A stretch of DNA of 29,795 nucleotides from CAKTOF01 sp964523945 (GTDB taxonomy: Bacteria > Bacillota > Clostridia > Oscillospirales > Oscillospiraceae), in contig CAZGBU010000013.1 of the NCBI GenBank assembly GCA_964523945.1, positions 1-29,795 of the forward strand, read 5' to 3'. Below, piece after piece: positions 17,879 to 25,713 of this stretch. The position numbers and the translations under genes are program-made. Under the pieces are notes generated by a model. It searched no databases. It saw only the letters and a list, made by a program, of their open reading frames with translations, and was not told the DNA's origin. Numbering within the stretch: position 1 is the stretch's first letter; each line of letters starts with the position of its first letter.

Positions 17879-18595
17879 CTAATTTTCAGGCGGGCCAGCG
17901 TGCGGATCATCCCGGACTTTCAGCGGACGAAAATGGAGGTAATCAGCTGAAACCATCTGCAGCCGCAGGCCGCGCCAGTCTCCCTGTACTGCCAGCTTGT
18001 GGCTGTCGCCATGCAGATGACCATAGTAGCACTCACGCACGCCGTAGCGCGCCAGAAGATCAAGGATCTCATGGCACGCATAGCCCCGGTATTTGGGCGG
18101 ATAGTGCAGAAAGCAAATCTTTTCATGATCGCCCGCCGCTTTCAGCGACGTTTCCAGCCGCATCAGCTCACGCCGGAACACCTTCTCATCGTGCGCGCCG
18201 CCCTTTTCCTCTTCATAAAACCAGCCGCGCGTGCCGCACAGCGCTGTCTCGCCGTAGAAATAACAGTTGTTATGCAGAACATGCAGATCGTGAAAACCAT
18301 GAGCGGCGCAGAAACGCTCGAACTTCGCCGCCGTTGTCCACCAGTAATCATGATTGCCTTTGAGCAGGATCTTTCGACCGGGAATTGCCGCGATGAAAGA
18401 GAAATCGGCCTCTGCCGCCTCAAGCCCAAGTGCCCAGCTCAGATCGCCCGGCAGAACCGTTGTATCCTCCGGTCCGATCACGGAAAGCCCCTCGCGCAGC
18501 TTGTCAACATAGCCCTCCCACACACCGCCGAACACATCCATTGGCTTATCCGTCCCAAGCGACAGGTGCAGGTCGGCAATGGCGTACAGCGCCAT
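17879..18595 (-). CDS. calcineurin-like metallophosphoesterase
   Basis: A 238-residue cytosolic phosphoesterase. All metal-binding motifs are visible: DLHL (D8, H10), GDLSW, GNHDYWW, LHYPP and GHLHGDSH. The GNHDYWW form and the overall length match the Firmicutes group of uncharacterised YkuE/YmdB-unrelated metallophosphatases. The substrate is unknown. The start ATG overlaps the thrC stop by one base (TGATG), so it is translationally coupled and last in the lepB-to-thrC operon. Confidence 0.9.
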   Translation of the reverse strand: MALYAIADLHLSLGTDKPMDVFGGVWEGYVDKLREGLSVIGPEDTTVLPGDLSWALGLEAAEADFSFIAAIPGRKILLKGNHDYWWTTAAKFERFCAAHGFHDLHVLHNNCYFYGETALCGTRGWFYEEEKGGAHDEKVFRRELMRLETSLKAAGDHEKICFLHYPPKYRGYACHEILDLLARYGVRECYYGHLHGDSHKLAVQGDWRGLRLQMVSADYLHFRPLKVRDDPHAGPPEN

Positions 18596-20082
18596 CAGCG
18601 CAGCATCTCCAATACGGCAGCCGCCATCTGTTCTTTCTCCACAGCCTGGGTAAAGCGCACAGGCTTGCCGGCAAGCGCAGCCAGCGGCGCGGGGACGGGC
18701 TTCCCGGTGCGTTTGGACAGCTGCGCAAGGATCGCTGTGCCGGGCTGATGCTCGTGCTCGCCGAGCGCATCGAGCACGCTGGAGCAGAATTTAAACGGGC
18801 TGGCCGTAGAGACAATTACTGTCGGCGTATTGTCACCGGTCGTCTCCCGATACTCGCGCAGCACCGCTGAAGCGACCGCAGTATGTGGATCCATCAGATA
18901 GCCGCTGCGTGAAAACTCGGCCGCAATTTCCGCCGCCGCTTTTTCGCTGTCGCACCATCCGCACGAGAAGACGGACTGAACCTGCTCGAGCAGCGCCGGC
19001 GATATTGTGTAGCGCCCTGTCTCTGACAGTGCATGCATATAAGAGCGCACCTGCTCGTCCGAACCGCTCAGCAGGTACAGCAGCCGTTCGAGGTTCGAAG
19101 AGATCAGGATGTCCATCGACGGAGAACTGGTCGTATAGAACGGCCGGTTGCGGTCGTAGACACCGGTGGCGATAAAGTCAGTCAGGACGTTGTTCTCATT
19201 CGATGCGCAGATCAGCCGGCCAACCGGCAGCCCCATGAGCCGCGCAAAATAGCCCGCCAAAATATTGCCGAAATTCCCGGTCGGGACGCAGAAGTTGACC
19301 GGCTCACCGCTGCAAACCGAGCCGGATTTCACCAGGTCACAGTACGCAGAGATGTAATAGACAACCTGCGGCAGGATGCGGCCCCAGTTGATCGAATTGG
19401 CCGACGAGAGGAAGCAGCCGCGCTGGTCGAGCTGTGTGTGCATGGACTCATCAGAAAAGATGCGCTTCACGCCGGTTTGCGCGTCATCAAAGTTGCCGAC
19501 GACTGCACACACACCGACGTTGTCGCCCTCCTGCGTCACCATCTGGAGCTGCTGGATCTCGGAGACCCCGTCTTTCGGATAGAACACCAGAATCCTGGTG
19601 CCGGCAACATCGCGGAATCCTTCCAGCGCAGCTTTTCCCGTGTCGCCGGAGGTGGCAACCAGGATACAGACCGTGCGCGTCTCGCCGATCTTGCCAAGCG
19701 AAGCGGTCAGAAGCTGCGGCAGCATCTGCAACGCCATGTCCTTGAACGCGCAGGTTGGCCCATGCCACAGCTCAAGCATATGAGTGGCGCCGCCCAGCGC
19801 GACGACCGGCGCAACTTGCACATCATCAAATTTCCCCGGTGCAGCATAAGCACGATTGGCAAACGTCAGCAATTCCGCTTCGGTGTACTCATCGAGGAAC
19901 AATTTCATGACATAGGCCGCGCGCTGCGGGTACGTCATCGTCATCAGCTTTTCCAGCGCGCCGTCCGGCAGGCGCGGAAAGCTGACCGGGGTGTACAGCC
20001 CGCCGTCGCGGGAGAGCCCCATCGCGATCGCCTCGGACGCGCTTTTACGCAGCGAGGCGTCTCTTGTGCTCAGGTATTGCAT
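18595..20082 (-). CDS. thrC: threonine synthase
   Basis: A 495-residue PLP enzyme that converts O-phospho-L-homoserine into threonine. The N-terminal YLSTRD motif and the PLP lysine in HGPTCAFKDMALQ (K114) place it in the long, class I form found in proteobacteria and Clostridia. The phosphate loop (TGNFGNILAGYFA) and the TSGDTGKAALEG motif are present. The start lies inside the end of the M19 dipeptidase gene (13-nt overlap). No thrB or hom lies nearby, so the pathway genes are scattered. Confidence 0.95.
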   Translation of the reverse strand: MQYLSTRDASLRKSASEAIAMGLSRDGGLYTPVSFPRLPDGALEKLMTMTYPQRAAYVMKLFLDEYTEAELLTFANRAYAAPGKFDDVQVAPVVALGGATHMLELWHGPTCAFKDMALQMLPQLLTASLGKIGETRTVCILVATSGDTGKAALEGFRDVAGTRILVFYPKDGVSEIQQLQMVTQEGDNVGVCAVVGNFDDAQTGVKRIFSDESMHTQLDQRGCFLSSANSINWGRILPQVVYYISAYCDLVKSGSVCSGEPVNFCVPTGNFGNILAGYFARLMGLPVGRLICASNENNVLTDFIATGVYDRNRPFYTTSSPSMDILISSNLERLLYLLSGSDEQVRSYMHALSETGRYTISPALLEQVQSVFSCGWCDSEKAAAEIAAEFSRSGYLMDPHTAVASAVLREYRETTGDNTPTVIVSTASPFKFCSSVLDALGEHEHQPGTAILAQLSKRTGKPVPAPLAALAGKPVRFTQAVEKEQMAAAVLEMLR

Positions 20083-21002
20083 TGTCTCACAACCTTCATT
20101 AAATTGTTGTATAGAATATCCTGAACGCCGCCTGCGTCCAAGCCGCTGCCCAGCAGCGCCTGCGCGAGCAGCGGATAGCTGTCGATTCCATCAAAGTCCT
20201 GCGGCAAACTGTCGCAGCCGTCCAGATCACCGCCGAGGCAGATATGTCCCTCGCCGCCCAGATCCAGAAAATGCTGCACATGCCGCACCGCATCGTTCAG
20301 CGTCACCGGCGCATTGCCAAGGAACGCGGTGTATAGATTCAATCCTGCGACGCCGCCCGTTCGGACAATTTCCCGGAACTGTTCGTCCGTCAAATTGCGC
20401 GAATGCGGCCAAAGTGCGCGGCTGTTGGAGTGGCTCGCAACAATTGGACCTTCGGTGATTTCCGCCAGATCCCAGAACGCCTCCTCGGACAGGTGACTCA
20501 CATCAACCAGCATTCCCAATCGCTGCGCCTCATGCACAAACGCGCGGCCGCGATCCGTCAATCCGCCGCCTGTGGCGTGCGAACCGGCAATTGGATTGCG
20601 GTTGTTCCAGGTTAGACCGATCATGCGGATGCCCATTTTCCAGGCGTCCTCAAGCCGCTCCGGATCACAGGAAATCGCCTCGGCACCCTCGATCGACAAA
20701 AACGCCGCCGCCCGGCCATCTGTCATAGCCCGCTCTGCCGCAGCTGCGCTGGTACACAGCGAGATCCGGTCCGAAAACAGCGAAAACTGGCGCAGCAGCT
20801 CCTGATACATATGGGAAAACAGCACTTCGGGCTGCATATTGGAATGCGGATCCGTTGTCCAGAATGCAAAGAACTGCGCGCAGGCCGGCAGCCGTTCCAT
20901 TCGCTCCAGGCTGACATGACAGTCATTACTGCCGAGCAGGGCCCCGCGCTGCAGCAATTCAAATGCCGTGTCGCAATGTGCGTCAAAAACCGGAAAATTC
21001 AA
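20070..21002 (-). CDS. membrane dipeptidase, peptidase family M19
   Basis: A 310-residue zinc dipeptidase of the renal-dipeptidase type, expected to cleave dipeptides, often with a D-residue at the C-terminal side. The metal ligands are visible in FDAHCD (residues 6-11), IEGAE, VDVSHLSE and ASHSNSRA. No signal peptide or anchor is seen, so it is probably cytosolic. The start is TTG 21002, which overlaps the yraN stop (TTGA), with GAGG 10 nt upstream. The substrate is not known. Confidence 0.93.
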   Translation of the reverse strand: MNFPVFDAHCDTAFELLQRGALLGSNDCHVSLERMERLPACAQFFAFWTTDPHSNMQPEVLFSHMYQELLRQFSLFSDRISLCTSAAAAERAMTDGRAAAFLSIEGAEAISCDPERLEDAWKMGIRMIGLTWNNRNPIAGSHATGGGLTDRGRAFVHEAQRLGMLVDVSHLSEEAFWDLAEITEGPIVASHSNSRALWPHSRNLTDEQFREIVRTGGVAGLNLYTAFLGNAPVTLNDAVRHVQHFLDLGGEGHICLGGDLDGCDSLPQDFDGIDSYPLLAQALLGSGLDAGGVQDILYNNLMKVVRQCNT

Positions 21003-21364
21003 GAAAATGCATCCTCTAGATGATGAATTTCGGGCTTTTTTGTCTCCGGGCCGTCCGGCGCATAGATTTCAATGACATCGAATCGCGGCTGCAGCTGCGT
21101 CTCGTGCTCAGACAGATAGATCTCGGCAGTTGTGCGGATCCGCGATTGCTTTTTCCGATCAACAAACTCCATCGCACGGCCATACTGCGCGGATTTGCGC
21201 AGCTTGACCTCAACAAAGACCAGATAGCGCCGGTTTTCCGCGATCAGGTCGATCTCGCCGAAACGCGTGCGGTAGCCCGACGCGATAATCTTGTATTTCT
21301 TCCGGCGCAGGAACTCTGCTGCCAGCGCCTCACCCCAACGACCGTTCAGATTGCTGTTTTTCAT
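20999..21364 (-). CDS. YraN family protein (UPF0102, endonuclease-like)
   Basis: A 121-residue member of UPF0102. The restriction-endonuclease-like core is visible: GEALAAEFL, then GEIDLIAEN and FVEVKLR, with the D-ExK metal-binding residues in place. The usual partner rnhB is directly upstream and overlaps it by 35 nt. The biochemical role is not established; nuclease activity is inferred from the fold. Confidence 0.92.
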   Translation of the reverse strand: MKNSNLNGRWGEALAAEFLRRKKYKIIASGYRTRFGEIDLIAENRRYLVFVEVKLRKSAQYGRAMEFVDRKKQSRIRTTAEIYLSEHETQLQPRFDVIEIYAPDGPETKKPEIHHLEDAFS

Positions 21365-21968
21365 AAAACTTTTTCAAAAATGTCATCCGGTGAATCGGCG
21401 ATGGGCCATACTGCTCGAGCGCGGCATAGTGCCGTCTTGTCCCATACCCCTTATGTACCGCGAAACCGTACTGCGGGTAGGTCCGGTCGAGCTGCACCAT
21501 CAGCCGGTCCCGTGTGACCTTGGCGAGAATGGATGCAGCCGCAATGGATGCGCTTTTTCCGTCCCCGCCGACAATTGTCTGCACCGGGACGTCGTCCAGC
21601 GGCGGCTCGCGGTTGCCGTCGACCAGCGCAATCTCCGGCTTAATGGAAAGCGCCTCAACCGCGCGGCGCATGGCCAGAAATGTTGCCTGCAGGATATTCA
21701 TTGCGTCGATTTCTTTCTCTCCGGCAAATGCGACCGCCCATGCCACCGCCTGTTCCGTGATGATCCCGTAGAGTGCCTCACGCCGCGCCTCACTGAGCTT
21801 TTTTGAGTCGTTGAGTCCCGCGATCTCCAGATGCAGCGGCAGGATCACCGCAGCTGCACAGACCGGACCGGCAAGCGGACCGCGCCCGGCCTCGTCGACG
21901 CCGCAGATCAGGCGGAACCCGCGCGATGTGCAGCCGTCTTCATAATCCCAAAGCGTCTGTGGTTTCAT
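21330..21968 (-). CDS. rnhB: ribonuclease HII
   Basis: A 212-residue nuclease that cuts the RNA strand of RNA-DNA hybrids, including single ribonucleotides in DNA. GVDEAGRGPLAGP holds the first catalytic pair (D25, E26), and LVDGN and the SASIAAASILAKVTRD block follow. The start ATG 21968 has GGAGG 9 nt upstream and overlaps the end of ylqF by 29 nt; the frame stays open further upstream to 22130, but that part is ylqF read in another frame. It overlaps yraN at its end. Confidence 0.95.
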   Translation of the reverse strand: MKPQTLWDYEDGCTSRGFRLICGVDEAGRGPLAGPVCAAAVILPLHLEIAGLNDSKKLSEARREALYGIITEQAVAWAVAFAGEKEIDAMNILQATFLAMRRAVEALSIKPEIALVDGNREPPLDDVPVQTIVGGDGKSASIAAASILAKVTRDRLMVQLDRTYPQYGFAVHKGYGTRRHYAALEQYGPSPIHRMTFLKKFYEKQQSERSLG

Positions 21969-22833
21969 TTCTCTCTGCCTCCGGTTCCTCCAGCGTAAAG
22001 CGGCCAAGCTTGCTGCTGCGGAATTCCTCGAGTAGCACGCGCGCCATCCGCTCGGTATCAATCTCGCCGCCGCGCAGCAAAAACCCGCGCGCGCGCCCGG
22101 CCGCCGTGAGCAGATCGACCCCCATTGCATCTGCCGGGCCGTCGAGCCGGTAGCGCTCGCGCAGCGCGTCTGGATACCGCGCCCAAAGGCGCTCGATCAG
22201 GCTGCATGCAAGCATCTGGATATCCAGAATCTCATCGCGCACCGCACCGGTATAGGCCAGCAGCAGGCCGACTTCCGGATCGTCAAATTTCGGCCAGAGG
22301 ATGCCGGGTGTGTCAAGCAGGAGGAGGTCCTTTCCGGCAGCAACCCACTGACGGCCGCGCGTCACGCCGGGCCGGTTTTCGGCCTTGGCGCTCCTGCGCC
22401 CCGCGATTTGATTGATAAACGTCGACTTTCCCACATTCGGCACGCCGACGATCATCAGCCGGATGCTTCGACCGACCTGGCCTTTCTGTCTCCAGGCCGC
22501 AATTTTATCGGCCAGCAGTGATCGTACGGCCGGGGCGAACGCATTCAGCCCACGCCGGGACTTGCAGTCGGTCTGAACCACCCCAAGCCCCTGCTTCCTG
22601 AAATACTCCGCCCAGCGCTTTGTTGCACCTGGATCTGCCATATCTGTCCGGTTGAGAATCAAAAGGCGCGGCTTTGCCCCGAAGATTGCGTCAATATCCG
22701 GGTTGCGGCTTGCGCGTGGAATGCGGGCATCCACCAGCTCGCAGACGGCGTCAACCTGGCGCAGATCCTGCTCCATCTGCCGCCGCGTCTTGGTCATATG
22801 GCCCGGGTACCACTGGATGCCGTAGTCGCTCAT
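21940..22833 (-). CDS. ylqF: ribosome biogenesis GTPase YlqF (RbgA)
   Basis: A 297-residue GTPase with the circularly permuted motif order: G4 NRTD at 61-64 comes before G1 GVPNVGKST at 130-138, then G2 (T158) and G3 DTPG at 174-177. PGHM near the N-terminus (residues 10-13) is the family mark. In Bacillus RbgA is needed for late 50S assembly. A C-terminal ANTAR-like helical domain follows. The start overlaps the lepB stop as ATGA. Confidence 0.95.
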   Translation of the reverse strand: MSDYGIQWYPGHMTKTRRQMEQDLRQVDAVCELVDARIPRASRNPDIDAIFGAKPRLLILNRTDMADPGATKRWAEYFRKQGLGVVQTDCKSRRGLNAFAPAVRSLLADKIAAWRQKGQVGRSIRLMIVGVPNVGKSTFINQIAGRRSAKAENRPGVTRGRQWVAAGKDLLLLDTPGILWPKFDDPEVGLLLAYTGAVRDEILDIQMLACSLIERLWARYPDALRERYRLDGPADAMGVDLLTAAGRARGFLLRGGEIDTERMARVLLEEFRSSKLGRFTLEEPEAERNETTDALGL

Positions 22834-23417
22834 GACAGAATCCCCAAGCGAGACAGCGGCCAGACTACCGCGATCACTTTGCCAAGCACATAGCGCTCAT
22901 CTGCCATGCCGATCGGTGCATAGCGGCTGTCCGCTGACTCGTTGCGGTTATCGCCCAGTACAAACAGGCACCCCTCGGGCACTGTGACCGGATATTCCAG
23001 CCCGTCTGCATAGTTTCGGTGCGTCAGATCGTTGATATAATCCTCCTCGAGCAGTTCTCCGTCAACATAAACCTCGCCTTTTTCAAAATCAATGTCAACC
23101 GTCTGTCCTTCCGTTGCAATGACGCGCTTGACAATCGGCTGATCGTCGAATGTTGGAATGCGAAGCACAACAACATCCCCTGCCTCAACGTCCCGATAGA
23201 GGAAGTTGCTCAGCAGCGCGACATTGTCGCCGTCGAGCAGCGTCGGCGTCATCGATGGACCGGACACGCCGACAAGCCGAATGAAAAACACAAAAAACAC
23301 GGTCACAAACGCCAGACAGAACACCAGATCATGCAGCCAGAGATATGCCTCATAGCCGGGCGGGTTCTTTGGTCCATCCTGCTGTACCGCCTGCGGATTT
23401 TGATTTCGCTTCGCCAT
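22830..23417 (-). CDS. lepB: signal peptidase I
   Basis: A 195-residue type I signal peptidase that removes signal peptides from exported proteins on the outer face of the membrane. One N-terminal membrane helix covers about 30-48. The catalytic Ser is S55 (SGPSMTP) and the general-base Lys is K97 (KRVIATEG); box E is GDNRNESADSR. It has a single helix, as in the short Firmicutes (SipS-like) type. The start ATG 23417 has AAGGAG 7 nt upstream. It begins the operon lepB-ylqF-rnhB-yraN-M19-thrC-metallophosphoesterase. Confidence 0.96.
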   Translation of the reverse strand: MAKRNQNPQAVQQDGPKNPPGYEAYLWLHDLVFCLAFVTVFFVFFIRLVGVSGPSMTPTLLDGDNVALLSNFLYRDVEAGDVVVLRIPTFDDQPIVKRVIATEGQTVDIDFEKGEVYVDGELLEEDYINDLTHRNYADGLEYPVTVPEGCLFVLGDNRNESADSRYAPIGMADERYVLGKVIAVVWPLSRLGILS

Positions 23418-23480
23418 CGTCAGGCTCCTTTCTTCTGTGCTGCCGCCCGAACCGGCCGCATGCAGCAGAGATTAAGGTTT

Positions 23481-23509
23481 ATTATACACGCTGGAGAAAA
23501 ATAAAAAAA
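23481..23509 (-). promoter_or_regulatory. possible promoter for the lepB operon
   Basis: A consensus -10 TATAAT on the minus strand (23486-23481) stands 63 nt before the lepB start. The -35 position (23509-23504) is only TTTTTT and falls in the T tract of the rplS terminator, so this box is weak. Confidence 0.45.
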
Positions 23510-23530
23510 GGGGTTGCAGCCCCTTTTTTT
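23503..23530. terminator. bidirectional terminator between rplS and lepB
   Basis: A7 at 23503-23509, a GGGG/CCCC stem (23510-23513 and 23520-23523) with a 6-nt loop, and T7 at 23524-23530. On the minus strand it lies 16 nt past the rplS stop and ends rplS transcripts; the A/T tracts lengthen the stem. Confidence 0.85.
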
Positions 23531-23546
23531 ATCATCCATATACGGT

Positions 23547-23888
23547 TTAGACTCTCTCCTTGACCTTGGCCGCCTTGCCGAGGCGATTGCGGAGATAGTA
23601 CAGCTTCGCGCGGCGGACCTTGCCGCGGCGAACGGTTTCCACATTGACCACGTTGGGAGAATGCACCGGGAAGACCTTCTCGCAGCCGACGCCAAACGTG
23701 ACGCGGCGAACCGTAATGGTCTCCTCGATCCCGCCGTGCTTTCTGGCGATGATCGTACCCTCGAACACCTGGATACGCTCGCGGGAACCCTCTTTGATCT
23801 TGACATGGACGCGGACAGTGTCGCCGACGTTCATCTCCGGAAGCTCGGGCTTTTTATACTGATCGGTAAGCGCTTTCATCAGATCCAT
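23547..23888 (-). CDS. rplS: 50S ribosomal protein L19
   Basis: A 113-residue ribosomal protein at the 30S-50S interface. The L19 pattern is clear: PEMNVGDTVRVHVKIKEG, RIQVFEGTIIARK, the RRVTFGVGCEKVFPVHSP block and a basic C-terminus (RRGKVRRAKLYYLR). I chose ATG 23888; GTG 23894, two codons upstream, has a better gap to GGAGG (5 nt against 11) and may be the real start. It is transcribed from the promoter at 23991-24019 with a leader of about 95 nt and ends at the terminator 23503-23530. Confidence 0.95.
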   Translation of the reverse strand: MDLMKALTDQYKKPELPEMNVGDTVRVHVKIKEGSRERIQVFEGTIIARKHGGIEETITVRRVTFGVGCEKVFPVHSPNVVNVETVRRGKVRRAKLYYLRNRLGKAAKVKERV

Positions 23889-23990
23889 CTTCACTTGTTC
23901 CTCCCTTCTGTCAGGCGTTCGTACCGCAAAGGAATGCCGCAGTCGCAAGACCGGCGGCGGCAGAGGACCGCCCTGTTCACAAGCCAGAAT

Positions 23991-24019
23991 AATATACCAT
24001 AGCGCAGTATAAAAATCAA
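23991..24019 (-). promoter_or_regulatory. extended -10 promoter and leader of rplS
   Basis: On the minus strand -35 TTGATT (24019-24014), a 17-nt spacer and -10 TATATT (23996-23991) preceded by TGG form a strong sigma-A promoter. The roughly 95-nt leader holds a GGCGG/CCGCC hairpin (23956-23972). It could be an autoregulatory L19 leader like those known in Firmicutes, but I cannot confirm the fold. Confidence 0.75.
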
Positions 24020-24020
24020 G

Positions 24021-24584
24021 CTATTTTTTCGCTTTTTCGTGCTTCTCCTGCACCGGAATGCGGCGCAGCGCACGCAGCAGGAACATCGCACACAGGCCGC
24101 AGAATACGCCCGTTACAATCGACAAGATCATCAGGAGCAGGCCATATGCCAGGATCGAGGCCGTCCCAACCACCCAGACAGCCGCGGCCATCTGCCCGGC
24201 CATATGTGCAATTGCGCCGAACACGCTGACAACCCAAAGCTGCTGGTCTGAAAAACGGCCGGTCAGAAGCGCCATCACTGCAAACGCCGCCGCACCGCCC
24301 GTGATGCTGTAGACCAGCGCGGAGACGGTGCCGGCAACAAAGCTGCCGAGCAGGATACGCACCGTCAGCACCAGCGCAGCATCACGTCGTGAAAGCAGCC
24401 GCATCGCGGCCAATGTGACAAGATTGGCCAGCCCAAGCTTCATGCCCGCAATTGGGAACGGGATCTGCGCCTCCACCACATACAAAACCAGCGCGAGGGC
24501 AGACAGAAGCGCCAAAACCGTCAACCGCCGTGTCGGGATTGTCCGGCTGGGCTGCGGCTCAGCGCCAGCCCTGCGACGTCTCAT
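24021..24584 (-). CDS. Gx transporter family membrane protein
   Basis: A 187-residue hydrophobic protein with about five or six membrane helices and the family pattern (VEAQIPFPIAGMKLGLANLVTL, then RILLGSFVAGT). This family (Hpre_diP_synt_I, Gx transporter) looks like a small substrate-binding S component of ECF-type uptake systems; the older name as a heptaprenyl diphosphate synthase component is not well supported. ATG 24584 lies 26 nt inside the end of the zinc-ribbon protein gene. The substrate is unknown. Confidence 0.85.
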   Translation of the reverse strand: MRRRRAGAEPQPSRTIPTRRLTVLALLSALALVLYVVEAQIPFPIAGMKLGLANLVTLAAMRLLSRRDAALVLTVRILLGSFVAGTVSALVYSITGGAAAFAVMALLTGRFSDQQLWVVSVFGAIAHMAGQMAAAVWVVGTASILAYGLLLMILSIVTGVFCGLCAMFLLRALRRIPVQEKHEKAKK

Positions 24585-25437
24585 ATTCCACCAGGAAGCG
24601 CACGTTGGCCTGCTCAATCTCGCTCAATGCACCCGGTTCGTCCTCATCATAGTCCGGATCCGGGACATACCAAGCACAAGCGTCAAAATACGCCTGGATT
24701 GATGCGGTCTGAAACACGCGGCCGTGCCGCGCAAAAATCTCGTTGCGCGCAAGCTGAACCTCTTCACGCGTCATGCCCTCCAGGTCCGACTGCGTCAGGA
24801 GCCGTGTATCCGACGGGAGCAGATAACCAGCCTCGCCCGCGTCTGCGCTGACGCGCACCTGACAGGTCGCGCTGTATTCCCCGGACGATGCGGTCATCAC
24901 ACATTCTCCCTCGGCGATGGCGGTCACCATGCCGGATGAGTCAATCTCGGCAACAGACGGATCCGACGACGACCAAAACACATAGACCTCCATGCCGGAC
25001 GGTGCGTCAACCGAAACCGACAGCCCGCTTTGTGTGCCAGGCCGCAGGGACAGCTCACTGGCGGAGAGCGTCAGTGTGACGGCCGGTGCTTCCTCCGACT
25101 GCTCTGTCTGCGTCTCCTCCGCCGGCTCTCCCGCCCCCTGCGCTGATGTGTCCGGAAGCCGGATCGTCTCAACCGCATCGTCCGCCGGTTCACCCTGCGA
25201 TTCCACGGTCTGATCGTCCGGCTGCTGGGTCTGTTCGCCGCCCAGGTCACGCAGCACAAAATAAAACAGCAGCACGACACCGACACACAGCAGCGCCAGC
25301 CCCGAGAGAACCGCCGCAATCATTCCATACATACCGCGTGGGCGACTGTTTCCCTTCGCCAGCGGAAGCGCAGCACCGCAATGGCGGCAGACCCGGTCTT
25401 CCCGATTGACCTCGCCGCCGCAGACCCTGCATGTCAT
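24559..25437 (-). CDS. zinc-ribbon, Ig-like (BIG2) and YARHG domain membrane protein
   Basis: A 292-residue protein with an unusual order of parts. Residues 1-22 are a zinc ribbon (C3, C6, C17, C20), then one membrane helix at about 36-62. A Gln/Glu/Pro-rich linker follows, then a BIG2 Ig-like domain (about 118-195, with SSSDPSVAEIDSSGMVTA) and a C-terminal YARHG domain (LARNEIFARHGRVF, then a WY/DPD region). The BIG2 and YARHG parts would be outside the cell and the zinc ribbon inside. The start ATG 25437 has GGAGGT 7 nt upstream. Role: surface sensing or wall binding is a guess; no function is known for this combination. Confidence 0.85.
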   Translation of the reverse strand: MTCRVCGGEVNREDRVCRHCGAALPLAKGNSRPRGMYGMIAAVLSGLALLCVGVVLLFYFVLRDLGGEQTQQPDDQTVESQGEPADDAVETIRLPDTSAQGAGEPAEETQTEQSEEAPAVTLTLSASELSLRPGTQSGLSVSVDAPSGMEVYVFWSSSDPSVAEIDSSGMVTAIAEGECVMTASSGEYSATCQVRVSADAGEAGYLLPSDTRLLTQSDLEGMTREEVQLARNEIFARHGRVFQTASIQAYFDACAWYVPDPDYDEDEPGALSEIEQANVRFLVEYETSQGWR

Positions 25438-25500
25438 TCCACACACCTCCTGTCAGTCGTTGGCCCGCCCAGCAGTGTGCCCTCAGCGTGCCTTTCTTTT

Positions 25501-25509
25501 ATTATAGCA
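25501..25509 (-). promoter_or_regulatory. extended -10 element for the zinc-ribbon/Gx transporter operon
   Basis: On the minus strand TGCTATAAT (25509-25501) gives a perfect -10 with the TGN extension, 63 nt before the zinc-ribbon gene start. No good -35 is seen. The gap 25510-25613 between this and the divergent promoter is AT-rich and holds no other feature that I can support. Confidence 0.5.
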
Positions 25510-25613
25510 CAGATTGTTCCAAAAATAATTCTTTTTTTGCGGACATTCTGCTGCGAATTCGTCTGAACTTTTCGCATCCCCACCGGATCTGACGATCCAT
25601 TCCATTCCAGCGC

Positions 25614-25642
25614 TTGCAATCGAATTCCGGTTATGTTAGTAT
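25614..25642 (+). promoter_or_regulatory. promoter of the DUF1538/P-II operon
   Basis: -35 TTGCAA (25614-25619), a 17-nt spacer and -10 TAGTAT (25637-25642) with a TGT extension. It drives the only plus-strand operon in the middle of the window and lies 72 nt before the likely TTG start of the DUF1538 gene. Confidence 0.65.
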
Positions 25643-25713
25643 ATATGTATACGTTACATTGAAGCGATGATATGCCGCTGCGGTCTGCCTGCGCTGTCGG
25701 CGGAAAGGAGTGT

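Noticed and set aside
19033..20124. 363-codon plus-strand frame opposite thrC
   Set aside because: Shadow of thrC; no motif, signal or start site supports it.
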